A stretch of 64,000 nucleotides of DNA from Megalobrama amblycephala (taxonomy: Eukaryota; Chordata; Actinopteri; Cypriniformes; Xenocyprididae), in the NCBI RefSeq assembly GCF_018812025.1, contig NC_063044.1, positions 45,996,077-46,060,076 on the forward strand. Reading direction: 5' to 3'. Both the position numbers and the translations under genes were made by a program. Shown piece after piece: positions 35,401 through 45,805 of this stretch; position 1 is the first letter of the stretch; each line of letters opens with the position of its first letter. A model generated the notes under the pieces. It worked only from the letters and a program-made list of their open reading frames with translations, was not told where the DNA came from and did not search any database.

Positions 35401-38400
35401 TAACACTGGACCCTATTCACTTTCATTCTATGATAAAATATTTCAAAATATCTTTTTTTTATGTTGCCCAGAAGAAAGAATGTCATAGAAGTTTGGATCA
35501 CCTATCGATTAACCTATTACATTTCCTCTTTCTAAGGAGATAAATATGGATCTGTTTGCGGAGCAGTTTAAGACCAAGGCCCAAGGTCCTCCACCAGATA
35601 TTTCTAAGATCAAGGTTAAGGTAGCTGAGAAGGCCCCCAGTAAGGTGTCCCTACTAGAGTCTAACAAAGCCAAGAACCTTGCCATCACCCTCCGCAAGGG
35701 AGGCATGAGCCCCAACGACATCTGCACAGCCATTGAGAGGTATGTATCAGCTTAGGGTTTGCCTGTTAACATCAAACTGGACCAGCATGGAAACTCCCTT
35801 CTCTCTGTCTTTCTCTCAGATATGATCAACAATCTCTGAGTCTAGACTTCCTGGAGCTTCTGGAACGTTTCATCCCATCAGAGTATGAGATGAAGTTACT
35901 CCAGAACTACGAGAAGGAAGGGCGGTCACTAGAGGACCTGAGCGATGAGGACCGTTTCATCAGCCGCTTTGGTAAAATCCCACGCCTCGCTCAGCGAATC
36001 AACACCCTCACCTTCATGGGGAACTTCCCTGAGAGCGTGAAACGTCTGCAGCCGGTCAGTTCGCATCACAGTTTGGCTGTTGTGCCTGACATAATGCATA
36101 TGTTTTATTCAAAAATCACCTTTTTTCCCACCTGCTTCTCTAGCAATTGGATGCCATCATTGCAGCTTCGGTGTCCCTCAAGTCTTCATCAAAGCTGAAA
36201 AAGATGTTAGAGGTGAGTACACTGCATTTGTGCTCAGATTTTTTAATGGCATGCTCCTTCAATGAGGCTCACTTGTCAATGTCCTGCTTCAGATCATCCT
36301 GGCCTTTGGGAACTACATGAACAGCAGTAAAAGAGGAGCAGCATATGGGTTTCGCCTGCAGAGCCTTGACCTGGTGAGTGAGCTTGTGGATTGTAACTTC
36401 ATGTTTCTGTTATGCAGGGCTTCAGTATTATGTATGCAGAATGTTAAAGAGATAGTTCACCCAAAAAATGAATATTCTGTGATCATTTACTCACCCTCAA
36501 GTCTGTATGAATTTCTTTCTTCTGCTGAACACAAAAGAAGGTATTTTAAAGAATACTGACTTCCATAGTATGGGGAAAAAAAATACTATGGAAGTCAATG
36601 GGGCCCATCAACTGTTTAGTTACCCATATTCTTTAAAATACCTTCTTTTGTGTTTAGCAGAAGAAAGAAATTCATACAGATTTGTATGTATCAGACTTGT
36701 AACAACTTGAGGGCGAATAAATGATCTCGGAATATTCCTTTTTGGGTGAGCTATCCCTATAAAGGCCTAGGTGAGACTTTTGGGAAGCTCTCTTTGTATT
36801 ATGAGATGGCTGAACTTGCACATAAAGGCCCAGTTTCACAGACAGGGTTTAAGCTAAGCCAGGATTAGGCCTTAGGGCATATAAGTAGCTTTTGTAAAGG
36901 TACCCTAGGGAAAAAAAAGAAAACATTACTGGTGTGCATCTTCAGACAAAACAATGGCTCTGACATATGTTAAGAAATGTCAGTGAAAGCTGCTTTCAGT
37001 TAAAACAGCTCAAACATGCATTTTAGTCTGGGACTAACTTAAGCCTTGTCTGTGAAACCGGGGGAAAGACCTTTGATGTAGAGGCCTTTGAAGCAGAAAC
37101 AAAGAGGCTAATGGACTCTAAAGGAAACCGGGATTGAAACTTGTCAAGGGTATGAAAACTTTGCATGATAATCTTCTGTTGCTGAGGGGTTATGAATATA
37201 AATTTCTCATAAATTCCCTTACTTCTGTCAGATTATCCTTCCTTTACCTCTGCAACATAAAAACATACACCAATCAATCTTTTTAATTATAACTTTTTAT
37301 AATGTATGTTAGATGTTATAGAATATACATGTAATATTTTGAATTAGTTTTCATTTTAATGTTATTTAAAAGTTGTATTAATTTTTAAGCTGATAATTCC
37401 TTACTGATAGTGGATATTTACCCAGAATAAAAACAACTGAATCTGCTTCTGTTTTTACATTTACCTCTATTAATACCTTCTACCTTTGCAATAACTTAAT
37501 TATCTCTGTACCTGTCCTTAGTGGCCACAGTAAAACTCACACTCTCATGTCTTTCAGCTGTTGGACACAAAGTCCACAGACCGCACACAGACTTTGTTAC
37601 ACTTCATTGCGAATATGGTGCATGAGAAATACCCTGAACTTACCTCCTTCCACACTGAACTGCGCTTTGTAGACAAGGCTGCACTGGGTAAGACATATAC
37701 AGTTCTAATGATACAACAACTATAGTTAATATACAGTTACAACACATACATCATATACTTTACATACTATAAATATGTGAAACACAGTACAATCATTGCT
37801 TATCAATTATTAATGTAGTGTTTTTTCTTTCTCTTTTGCTCTCAGTGTCTTTGGACAGTGTGCTACAGGAAGTGAGGTCTCTGGAGAGAGGGATGGAAGG
37901 AACCAAGAAAGAGTTCCTAGTGCAGGATGACATCCCAGCGCTGAAAGAGTTTGTTAAAGCCAACAGTGACATATTAGACTCACTTGTTAAAGATGGCAAG
38001 AGCGCACAGGTGAGACCACAGGAGCATGTATGCAGACATGCACATAAACACAAACTATTTGACAAACTAATTCTTGCTGACCTTTTCTCTTCTGCAAACA
38101 AGGAGGCGTACACGTCTGTAGTGGAGTACTATGGAGAGAACCCAAAGACGACGCAGCCTTCCATGTTCTTCCCACTCTTTGTCAGGTTCATCAGAGCTTA
38201 TAAGGTGAGAGATACAGTCCAGCTATTGAACATGTTCATGTCAAAACATACACTTATTTAAAGCTGTTTAATCATTTACATGCTTAGAGGAATTACTTGA
38301 AGTACGTAAAGTAATAAAATGTGAAATAAGCATGTTAAATGAGCTGAGCTCTATACAAAGATCTGCACCATTTGATTATTAATTACCATGACGGTGTATT

Positions 38401-39078
38401 ATTGTCACACAACAGCAAGCGGAACAAGACAATGAACAGAAGAAAAAACAGGAGATTGCAGCAGAAGAACAGGCGGCCCCTTCCCCAAAGAAGAAAGATG
38501 GCACCCCTCAAAAGGTTTATTTACAAATATTATATTATATATATATATAATCAATTAACACTGCTATTGTCATTTTTTACAAGATGGACAAAATTTATCA
38601 AACAATGTTAACATTCTGATATCTAGCTAGCAAAAGGACAATTAAACCTTTTATATTTAGTACAAGTTTTTAAAATATTACAACATTTTCCATGTTTTAT
38701 AGCGGTTGTACCGAATGACCTGATGTTTCGGGACATGCGTATGAGCAAGTGAAAATATGAATTTTTCAAATAGTTAAGAGAGTTAGTTACTTTGCTTCAT
38801 GACCATGTGCTCCTTTGCATGTGTCTGAATGATGTCACATCCGGTCACATGACTTGATTCAAAACGGTCCCTTTATATTGGTTACTCCGAATGACATCAA
38901 TGAAATTATTTTTTCCAGACATTCTTTCTCATAACAAAGCAACGACTTAATTTTGATTCAGTAAAAAAGATCTAGTTTTACTACCTTACATACTTTGGAT
39001 GTCATATCTTTGTTTTTTATTATTATTAAGGCCTCTGGACAAAAAAAAAAATGACCCATGTCATTGACTCACATACAT

Positions 39079-39136
<58 letters not shown>

Positions 39137-40550
39137 CATTTTATTTTGTTTAAATAAAGCAATGACTGTAACTGCACTACTGAAGTTATTCCCCTGAAAA
39201 ACTTTCTCCTACTCTGATCAGGGTCCCATGATGCCCAAAATGCCTCAGATGGACCTGATTGCAGAGCTAAAGAAGAGACAGGTGAAGCCCCAAGTCACAG
39301 ATGGAGCCATTGAGGGCATTATCACAGGTAAAAATGTGTTACAGACTTACAAATTATACCATAAACACTTTCCTTAAAGGTGCCCTAGAACTTTTTTTTT
39401 ACAAGATGTAATATAAGTCTAAGGTGTCCCCTGGATGTGTCTGAAGTTTCAGCTCAAAATACCCCATAGATTTTTTTTAATTCATTTTTTTAACTGTATA
39501 TTTTGGGGCATAATTAGAAATGAGCCGATTCAGGGTGTGTGGCCCTTTAAATCTCATGCTCCATGCCCCAAGAGCTCATGCTTGCCTTAAACAACATAAA
39601 AAAAAAAGTTCAAACAGCTAATAAAACCCTCAAAATGGATCTTTACAAAGTGTTCGTCATGCAGCATGTCTAATCGCGTAAGTACAGCGTTTATTTTGAT
39701 GTTTACATTGATTCTGAATGAGTTTGAGGCTGTGCTCCGTGGCTAAAGCTAACATTACACACTGTTGGAGAGATTTATAAAGAATGAAGATGTTTTTATG
39801 AATTATACAGACTGCAAGTGTTTAAAAATGAAAATAGCGACGGCTCTTGTCTCTGTGAATACAGTAATAAATGATGGTAACTTTAACCACATTTAACAGT
39901 ACATTAGCAACATGCTAACGAAACATTTAGAAAGACAGTTTACAAATATCACTAAAAATATCATGCTATCATGGATCATGTCAGTTATTATTGCTCCATC
40001 TGCCATTTTTCGCTGTTGTTCTTGCTTGCTTACCTAGTCTGATGATTCAGCTGTGCACATCCAGATGTTCTGCCCTTGTCTAATGCCTTGAACATGGGCT
40101 GGCATATGCAAATATTGGGGGCGTACATATTAATGATCCCGACTGTTACATAACAGTCGGTGTTATGTTGAGATTCGCCTGTTCTTCGGAGGTCTTTTAA
40201 ACAAATGAGATTTACAAAAGAAGGAGGAAACAATGGTGTTTGAGACTCACTGTATGTCTTTTCCATGTACTGAACTCTTGTTATTTAACTATGCCGAGGT
40301 AAATTCAATTTGTGAATCTAGGGCACCTTTAAGATATACTTTTTATGGTTTAAACTGGCAAGGGTGATTTGCCGCCTAATTCAACTATTCTATATTCTTG
40401 GTCACATTACATTTAATATATAATAACCTAAATGGTAAGACCCCTATTATTTTTTTTTTTTTTTCATGTGTCTGTGTGTTATTAGATTTAAGAAATTCAC
40501 CCTACAGAAGAGGTGATGGTCGGAGAGCAGCTCCACGACAAGATAACTGA
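24436..40550 (+). CDS. fmnl1: Formin-like protein 1
   Basis: Twenty-six coding exons, all with compatible phases, 3261 nt, 1086 aa: 24436-24600, 27953-28036, 29837-29923, 30078-30151, 30974-31057, 31243-31386, 31548-31659, 31765-31841, 31925-32018, 32551-32625, 32710-32820, 32958-33110, 33208-33309, 34400-34670, 34783-35031, 35127-35251, 35537-35739, 35820-36054, 36144-36212, 36293-36373, 37558-37687, 37846-38009, 38103-38204, 38416-38514, 39222-39327, 40486-40550. It nucleates and elongates linear actin filaments under Rho-GTPase control. N-terminal MGNAAGG is a myristoylation-type start. GBD/FH3 spans about residues 40-454, FH1 545-627, FH2 about 628-997 ([27 protein letters not shown]) and DAD 1031-1086. 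FMNL1 is preferred over FMNL2/3 because of the N-terminus, [19 protein letters not shown] and [20 protein letters not shown]. Which teleost paralogue (a or b) is unknown. Confidence 0.95.
24601..27952 (+). other. fmnl1: Intron 1 of fmnl1
   Basis: A 3.35-kb intron. It holds a long foldback element (24741-25565), an inverted-end repeat at about 25807-25975, and a degenerate TTAA-type foldback at about 27266-27492. Between about 25980 and 27260 I see only unique-looking AT-rich DNA and a C-rich stretch near 26825. Confidence 0.65.
24741..25565. mobile_element. Tc1-like foldback element in fmnl1 intron 1
   Basis: It begins TA-CAGTACTGGGCAAAAGTCTT. Long arms pair: the segment with GAATACACAAGGAGTCTGAC (about 24902-24921) is inverted at about 25397-25416, and CCGGTGCTCCACGTGGAGAT at 24929 pairs near 25375. 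The right terminus is degraded. Confidence 0.7.
27953..33309 (+). CDS. fmnl1: fmnl1 exons 2-13: GBD/FH3 autoinhibitory and dimerisation region
   Basis: These twelve exons encode about residues 56-454. Recognisable blocks are [118 protein letters not shown] and [20 protein letters not shown], typical of diaphanous-related formins. The short segment between exons 3 and 4 (QGGVVRR, then FKKRV) lacks an insert I recall in human FMNL1 and looks more like FMNL2/3. Exon 12 has a tandem CAGCAG acceptor (start 32958 or 32961). Confidence 0.93.
28037..29836 (+). other. fmnl1: Intron 2 of fmnl1
   Basis: AT-rich. It carries a dispersed repeat (about 29110-29735) interrupted by a TA-type MITE at 29374-29625. 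No extra exon detected. Confidence 0.6.
29372..29627. mobile_element. TA-type MITE nested in a dispersed repeat
   Basis: Element 29374-29625 starts CACTCTAAAAATGG and ends (inverse) CACTCTAGGTTAA. TA at 29372-29373 and 29626-29627. Excising it with one TA restores the CAATATTACTGTTTTACTG string seen intact in other copies of the host repeat. Confidence 0.82.
30283..30600. mobile_element. hAT-type MITE with 8-bp TSD in fmnl1 intron 4
   Basis: Element 30291-30592, ends GGTTACACTTTATTTTGAT and the near-inverse ATCAAAATAAAGTGTTAAT. It is flanked by AAAAATTA at 30283-30290 and 30593-30600. The duplication is AT-rich, so chance identity is possible, but the inverted ends support the call. Confidence 0.72.
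32060..32475 (+). repeat. Dispersed cyprinid DNA-transposon fragment in fmnl1 intron 9
   Basis: Shared blocks GAATTCTTTGATGAATAGAA, AAGTTCAAAAGAACAGCG, TATAAATGTCTTTACTGTCA and the terminal CTTACTGACCCCAAAACTTT, plus an A-run near 32412-32441. Confidence 0.7.
33310..34399 (+). other. fmnl1: Intron 13 of fmnl1
   Basis: It holds a repeat at about 33625-34040 (AAGACA/TCTTGTTTT-type inverted ends, resembling that at about 62710-63010) and a MITE at 34086-34323. No exon seen. Confidence 0.6.
34086..34323 (+). mobile_element. Foldback MITE with CCGGTTTCACAGACA ends, forward copy
   Basis: The left end CCGGTTTCACAGACAAGGCT is inverted at the right end (TGTCTGTGAAACCGG). A second copy in opposite orientation is at 36829-37063, on the other side of fmnl1 exons 14-20. 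Confidence 0.8.
34400..34670 (+). CDS. fmnl1: fmnl1 exon 14: coiled-coil linker with RE-rich tract
   Basis: It encodes a charged helix between FH3 and FH1. The central part is an Arg/Glu repeat ([17 protein letters not shown]) from imperfect GAGAGA/GAACGAGA repeats at about 34444-34490. It then continues as [20 protein letters not shown] and [20 protein letters not shown], which aligns with the human pre-FH1 linker. The RE tract looks like a local simple-repeat expansion. Confidence 0.9.
34783..35031 (+). CDS. fmnl1: fmnl1 exon 15: FH1 poly-proline domain
   Basis: It encodes long proline runs separated by short Gly/Ala/Ser spacers (LPGAAA, GSGGI, SGGG, GCG). These are binding sites for profilin-actin and for SH3/WW domains. 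The strongly skewed C-rich DNA makes long but meaningless frames on the opposite strand. Confidence 0.95.
35127..38204 (+). CDS. fmnl1: fmnl1 exons 16-23: FH2 actin-nucleation domain
   Basis: About 370 residues covering the dimeric FH2 ring: lasso/linker ([20 protein letters not shown]), knob region ([20 protein letters not shown], with SNKAKN as the typical start), [21 protein letters not shown] helices, [20 protein letters not shown], and the signature [20 protein letters not shown]. The post domain ends [20 protein letters not shown]. No disruption is seen. Confidence 0.94.
36447..36765. mobile_element. TTAA-type foldback MITE (family C), diverged
   Basis: Ends AGATAGTTCACCCAAAAAAT and (inverse) GTGAGCTATCCCT. 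Central arms pair: GACTTCCATAGTATGGGG against ACTATGGAAGTC. Confidence 0.75.
36829..37063 (-). mobile_element. Foldback MITE with CCGGTTTCACAGACA ends, reverse copy
   Basis: It contains CAGTTAAAACAGCTCAAACA and ATTTTAGTCTGGGACTAAC, the inverse of the 34086 copy, and ends CTTGTCTGTGAAACCGG. It lies in fmnl1 intron 20 beside a TTAA-type foldback (36447-36765). Confidence 0.8.
37064..37557 (+). other. fmnl1: Rest of fmnl1 intron 20
   Basis: AT-rich, no feature recognised before the exon 21 acceptor. Confidence 0.6.
38515..39221 (+). other. fmnl1: Intron 24 of fmnl1 with (TA)n tract
   Basis: It contains a perfect (TA)n microsatellite at about 39083-39132 and a shorter one near 38536. No exon. 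Confidence 0.75.
39222..40550 (+). CDS. fmnl1: fmnl1 exons 25-26: diaphanous autoregulatory domain (DAD) and tail
   Basis: Exon 25 carries [11 protein letters not shown], the amphipathic DAD helix, then DGAIEGIIT. Exon 26 adds [20 protein letters not shown] and stops. This tail resembles the DLRN-type FMNL2 ending rather than the VIK-type ending I remember for canonical human FMNL1, where alternative C-terminal exons occur. I did not find a VIK-type exon here. A family A transposon lies in the intron between the two exons. Confidence 0.85.
39374..40332 (+). mobile_element. TTAA-bounded non-autonomous DNA transposon, family A, copy 2
   Basis: TTAA at 39374-39377 and 40329-40332, ends AGGTGCCCTAGAAC / TCTAGGGCACCT. 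959 bp, same orientation as the copy at 1444-2423 and very similar in sequence, with small indels. The ends are better preserved than in copy 1. It sits in the last intron of fmnl1. Confidence 0.87.
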
Positions 40551-40960
40551 GGGTTACCTTAAGACACTTCTCTCCTTCTCACTGGACACTTCTGTAAATA
40601 AAAACCTGGACTTATTCTTTATATTGTAAAACTTTTTCATTCTGTACATTGAGTAAATGACTCTGGCAAAAACACATTCACAGATAATGCACACAAAGAG
40701 TCACACTAACAAACACATCACATGTTCTGAAATTGAGAATCTGTTAAAAGCCATCGTAATGTAATTGTACATAAGCATAAACAATTTTGTACTATCACAT
40801 TTTTTTTTGTGAATGTAAACAATTACTTGAGATTAAATGTTCATATTGCTTATGAAACTGTGCTCACAGATGAAAACAGTACTTTTATACAGCCTATATA
40901 GGAAATACACATTTTTAATTTTACAATTCTTAAATAAAGGTAAAGGTTAAAAAAAAAAAA
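40551..40960 (+). other. fmnl1: 3' UTR of fmnl1
   Basis: Short 3' UTR with AATAAA at 40597-40602 (about 50 bp after the stop) and a second AATAAA at 40933-40938, followed by an A-rich run. The first would give an unusually short UTR. Confidence 0.6.
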
Positions 40961-41052
40961 AAAAATGTACAGTAGTTTATCATTTATATATATCATGCTC
41001 TGAAAGAAAAAAAAAGACTCAGTGGAAATGTTGTCATAGAAGAGAGCTGTAC

Positions 41053-41058
41053 TTTATT
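41053..41058 (-). terminator. srcin1: Polyadenylation signal of srcin1
   Basis: TTTATT on + is AATAAA on -. It is the most distal plausible signal before the convergent fmnl1 3' end and implies a 3' UTR of about 4.3 kb. Confidence 0.5.
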
Positions 41059-44000
41059 AGACACACAACCACAGCAAGTATGTACAAAAGGTCTCAGCTC
41101 TCAACATTTTCTCACAGAAAAGAAAAAAAATAAAGTCACATTTCTCACAAAGTTATCATGGCATTCACACTGACAAATTAATTTCTTTTTCTTCTGTATC
41201 TAGGTGTTTATATATCTAATTTGTATATAGAGCGATTCAGTTGGTACATTACTCTAGTCTAGAGATGGGAGGGTCACAGCGTGGGTAAAGGGCTCGCACC
41301 GTTACTGGAGCGTTGATGGTCAGAGCTGAGTTTAATCTGCTCAGTCATTCAGTAAAACACACTCAGAGCTTGCCAATCAAGTCTGGTTACCACATCACCA
41401 CAGGTTACAGTAAGACTGGACATGCCTGAGCCACAAAGAAATCAGACATATAAAAAGTAATTTTTTTCCTATTTCGACTCTACAGCTGTGAACCTCATAT
41501 CAGTGCACTCACTATTATCTCTGTTGACTCTTTAAAAAACAAACAAAAAAAAAAACCATGTAGATAACTTTGTTTTTTAAAATCATCTGCACCGTGCGAT
41601 TGCTCTTAGAATGTACATGCATTGCTATAATTATTGTTTTTAGTATTTTTAAACTTTTAATATATACCTTATAACTCCATCTTTAAATAAAACTTTTTTT
41701 TTCTGGACATAATTTTGTAGGACTCTAATAATTAAGCTTTTATTTACATGTTATAGTCTTATTATCTGTCTTTTTTTTTTTTTTCTTTTACTGTTTTGTA
41801 GTATTTTATTACTATTGTTTGATGTCAGAATTTTGTAACATCCATACATCCATGTAGAAAAATCTCACTTAAGGGACTAAAGAGCTCTGGTAAAATATTC
41901 TACATAAAGACGTTCCTTCATAGACTATTTAACAAATAACGTGCTTTCTCCAAATTATGTTATTTTTGGCCTAGTAAACCAGATATACTGTAACTAGCAG
42001 AAGCATCCAGCTCCTCCTATTTCCTGCTGTCTTTCCGGGGGGAAAACTCTAACCTGTCAAAATGTGCAGATTTTGGCAGAAACGCTTAAGTTTAGTTGAA
42101 AAAGGCATTTGTTCATTGTCTCAATTTAAACATTTGTTTGTTAGTAGAGTCTCACGGTGGAACTATACTTATAAGCAAAGAAGTTGCAGACTTACTCCCT
42201 TCCACTAGAGGACAGACGAGGGCCGTGCCATTTCATTTACAAGTTGTTAATTTCACGCAAAGCAACAAATTAACACTTAGCAAATGACATTCTCAGGTCA
42301 CGATACAGATCATTAGAGCTTCATAAGTATCAGCAATAAACCAGATTTGACCCAGATCACATTACTTCAATTCTTGGCTGGATAGAGGCTTTTTTCTTTT
42401 TCTTTTTTTTCTTTTTCAGATTCACCCAACACTTGAAAACTCATAAAATTATAATTAACAAAACTAATCAACCTGTGGTTAAAATGCAGATATACATTAT
42501 ACATGAACTGGACTGTACAGAGTAATATTTTAAACTCAATATACAAAACACTTCTCTTATGAATAAATCATTTTCTAGTGTGCTATATATTTCCTCAGGA
42601 TTACAAAAACAAAAATATGTACAAATAAATCTCAGTTAATATAAAATCAACAAAAAAAAAAATATACAAACGCAAATCTTGCATCATACATTTTTTTCCA
42701 ACCGTGTTGAGTGAAAAATAAATGACTAACTTTAAAGATATCACGTGTGAGCTGATGTCTTCTGAGAGAAAGATCTTACTTTTAAAAAGGGAGATTTCAC
42801 CACATTCCTACACATGTGCATTGCAGTCTCTGAGGGGGTCAAGAAAGTCTTGGCTCACATATTTCTACCAATGGCTTTACTAAGAGGATGAAATGTACTT
42901 CCTGACAGGAAGTGCTGTAGATTCGTAGCCTCTCCATTCAAGCATGAAACCCACTTCTCGTTTCTGAGAAATCGTAGCCACAAGGGTAACGTTTTGATCG
43001 TTTGAGTGTGCTCACTGCAGCATGAATTGCTAAATTCGTCTCGTTTGCTATTTTGTACTAGCAGTTTTGTCTGGGTCCTTAAATAGGCCTTTAGCAGCAG
43101 AGCTGCGAATATGACGCTTACTGGGAACTTTCCAGACAGAGAGAAAAATCAAGAAAAGTTTCAATCTTTTTGGACAAATGTAATTTTAAGGAGTTAGCAA
43201 AGCAGTGAGCCACCTGGTTGCTCAACTTTTTGTGTTACTAGCAGATACAGACATGAATTCAAATAAAGCTTCATTTTGATCCTTCATTGACAAAAGTTAA
43301 ATTCAAACAACACCATAGTCAAGCCATGCCTTAAATGAAGACGTTTCCATGCATGTAACAGCCTACGCTTGGCCTTTTTGCCTCTCGCAGTGCCTCCCCA
43401 TGTGATTCATTGTGAATTTCGGACATGAATTACAGGCCTATTTGGCTGCGAGACACGGAGTAACACCACTAATCTCTCTCTCTGGCCATTTACTCTCGCT
43501 GTCGACCTAGTGCTTAAGCCATTATTTTAAACCCTGCATCACGAGCAATCAATTTCACACATTCGTTTCGTTAGAAAGCTGGAAAAATCTCCCCTTTTGC
43601 TCCGTTCAACTCATTCTTTTCACATTTAAATTCTCTGAGCTCAAACTGCAGGTTGTGTGGCATTGATAAATTCACAACATAGGAATACACTTGTGAGAAA
43701 GCTTTAACATTGTGTGTCTGTGTGTGTCATGAGAACTGGAATGAGAAAAGATGATGAGTGGGCATAACCAGAGCCTCAATGACCAAAAAACAAAACCACT
43801 CAGTATGCAAAATGTGTGACATATTTGTATCCCCACCCAAGGTAATCATAGACAGTCACACAATTACCTTCTTACAATGAAAATGAATCTTAGTGTCTGT
43901 GGCTTTGATAGACAAGCAAGGAAGGGTTTGATCAGCTCATTAGGAAAAAGGATGAGTTGGAATGCTCTACCGCACAGATGTCTTCCACTCAATGGATCAT

Positions 44001-45334
44001 GTCCCTCAGTCCTTACATTGTGAACCTAACCATCTGTTTGTTTGTTCATTTTAAATTGGAATTAAATTTCACAATCTGGGAGGCCAAAAGGTTAAAACAG
44101 CTTGTGCCGAACATTTGATGATTGTCAGATCATTGTACTTTCTCTAGCCTCTAAAACCTGTTGTGCTTCTTTTAACGACAACTAGGGAAGTTTCCTAAAT
44201 ATATCCTTACATAGAAACTGTGACTAATAAGAACTTGAAAAAACAGCCCCCAAACCATTTCACAATATCCTCAGGTGATAGAAAGTAGGACTCCAGTTTC
44301 CAACAATTCCTCTTCTGCCATGACAACTTGTTAAAGCAAACATGTAAAATTGCTGTTTGAAGACCTATTTGAGCGTAAATGAAAATAACGCTTGACTCTT
44401 AGGCAGTGCATGTGCATTAAAAGGATATTTTACACAAAAATGAAAATACTGTCATTTACTCACCCCATGTAATTCCAAACCTGTATGACTTTCTTCTGTG
44501 GAACACAAAAGATGATATTTTGAAGAATGTTTTTGACCACACAAATTCAGAAAGTAAGTTTGGAACAATTTAAGAATGAGTAAATCATGACAGAATGTTC
44601 ATTAATGGGTGAGCTATCCCTTTAAGGAAGTGTATAATCAGCAAAATGTTAATCATAGCACCAATTTCAGTTATTTTCTTTTAGCATTACGACTGATAGC
44701 CAAAATCTACATTAGAACGAGTGACATTTCCTTCACATTAAGTTTTTGCTGTATTTTTTTTTAACATTCCTTTTGTTGATATAGATATGAGCAATAAAAC
44801 GTCTCAACAAACACCGACTACTACAGTACTCACTTTCGATTATTGCAACTCTACTTGGTTTTACATAGTCTTACAGTCTTGATTTTACACTTGATGGACA
44901 TCTACCGAACTCAGCTAGATCTCCAACATGTGAGATTTGGCAAATGAATGAGGGTTTGGGTAAAGAGTCCTTCCCCAGGCCTCCCGTGGGTGGTGTGATG
45001 CTGGCTGTGCGGTGGAGCTGGAAACAGGCTGGTGGTGAGTGTCCAAGCCCATCTGTTGGTTGGAACTGGCAGAAATGCATGGTAGGTAGAGTTTACAGTT
45101 TGGATCTACTCACAAACTGAAGAAAAGTGGACCCGCGATGCAGAAAGGTAAGTAAGTTATCTGCCTCAGTGCACCACATGTCCGTTATCCGAAAGGCGAC
45201 TTGGTAGGGATAGATTCGGAAACAAAAGCTACAGAAACTAAGCCCCCAAAAAAACTTTCTTTTAGGTACGTTGCATTTCATCTACTTGTGCTGTCTGCAT
45301 CCTACATAAGAAACAATTCCAGAAATGTCCTTCC
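41059..45334 (-). other. srcin1: Long 3' UTR of srcin1 (inferred)
   Basis: 4.3 kb without coding potential on either strand and mostly free of recognisable repeats, except a TTAA-type foldback remnant at about 44418-44625. Long 3' UTRs are common in neuronal genes such as SRCIN1. Splicing or an earlier polyadenylation site cannot be excluded. Confidence 0.5.
44418..44625. mobile_element. TTAA-type foldback MITE (family C) remnant
   Basis: Left AAGGATATTTTACACAAAAA and right GGTGAGCTATCCCTTTAA ends with paired arms GTAATTCCAAACCTGTATGAC / GTTTGGAACAATTT. Confidence 0.65.
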
Positions 45335-45805
45335 TTATTCCCCATCATCCCGAGTCACCGTCTTGGGTTCAGTCTTGTTCCGCTCCTTGTCAAACTCCAG
45401 GCTGTGGATGGCGGTGGGTTTCAGGGCTAGCGAGGACAGACTCAGAGAGGTGAGAGCAGAGGGTGATGAGGGTGAGGAAGAGGACGTGGGTGAGGTTGGA
45501 GAGGGAGGGGAGCGACCGTTGGAGATGGGAAGAGGAAGGCTTGAGGAGCTGAAGTTCTGCTCTCTCAGTAACCGGTGGTGTCTGAAGGTGGACGAGAGGA
45601 GGAGGGACTCGGCTGAGAGGCTGGACGCGGAAAGGCTAGCCAGAAGTGCTTTGGCCTGGTTGGAGGAGGCCGTCAAGGAGGACAGCGCTACCTCCTGGGG
45701 GTACTTCCGCAATCTGGAGGGCAGGTGGCCGGAGAAGCTAGCAGCTCTGGTGCTTGCGAGGAGCGACTCGGTTGTTCTGGCTCTGCTGATGTTCAGACTC
45801 AGAGC
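45335..45805 (-). CDS. srcin1: srcin1 terminal coding exon
   Basis: 156 codons and TAA in the phase-0 frame. Ser/Pro-rich low complexity (SPPSPTSPTSSSSPSSPSA), ending KPTAIHSLEFDKERNKTEPK then TVTRDDGE. A competing frame after the same acceptor stops after about 23 codons. A long + strand frame (45201-45809) is antisense to it and not a gene. Confidence 0.78.
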   Translation of the reverse strand, partial: ALSLNISRARTTESLLASTRAASFSGHLPSRLRKYPQEVALSSLTASSNQAKALLASLSASSLSAESLLLSSTFRHHRLLREQNFSSSSLPLPISNGRSPPSPTSPTSSSSPSSPSALTSLSLSSLALKPTAIHSLEFDKERNKTEPKTVTRDDGE

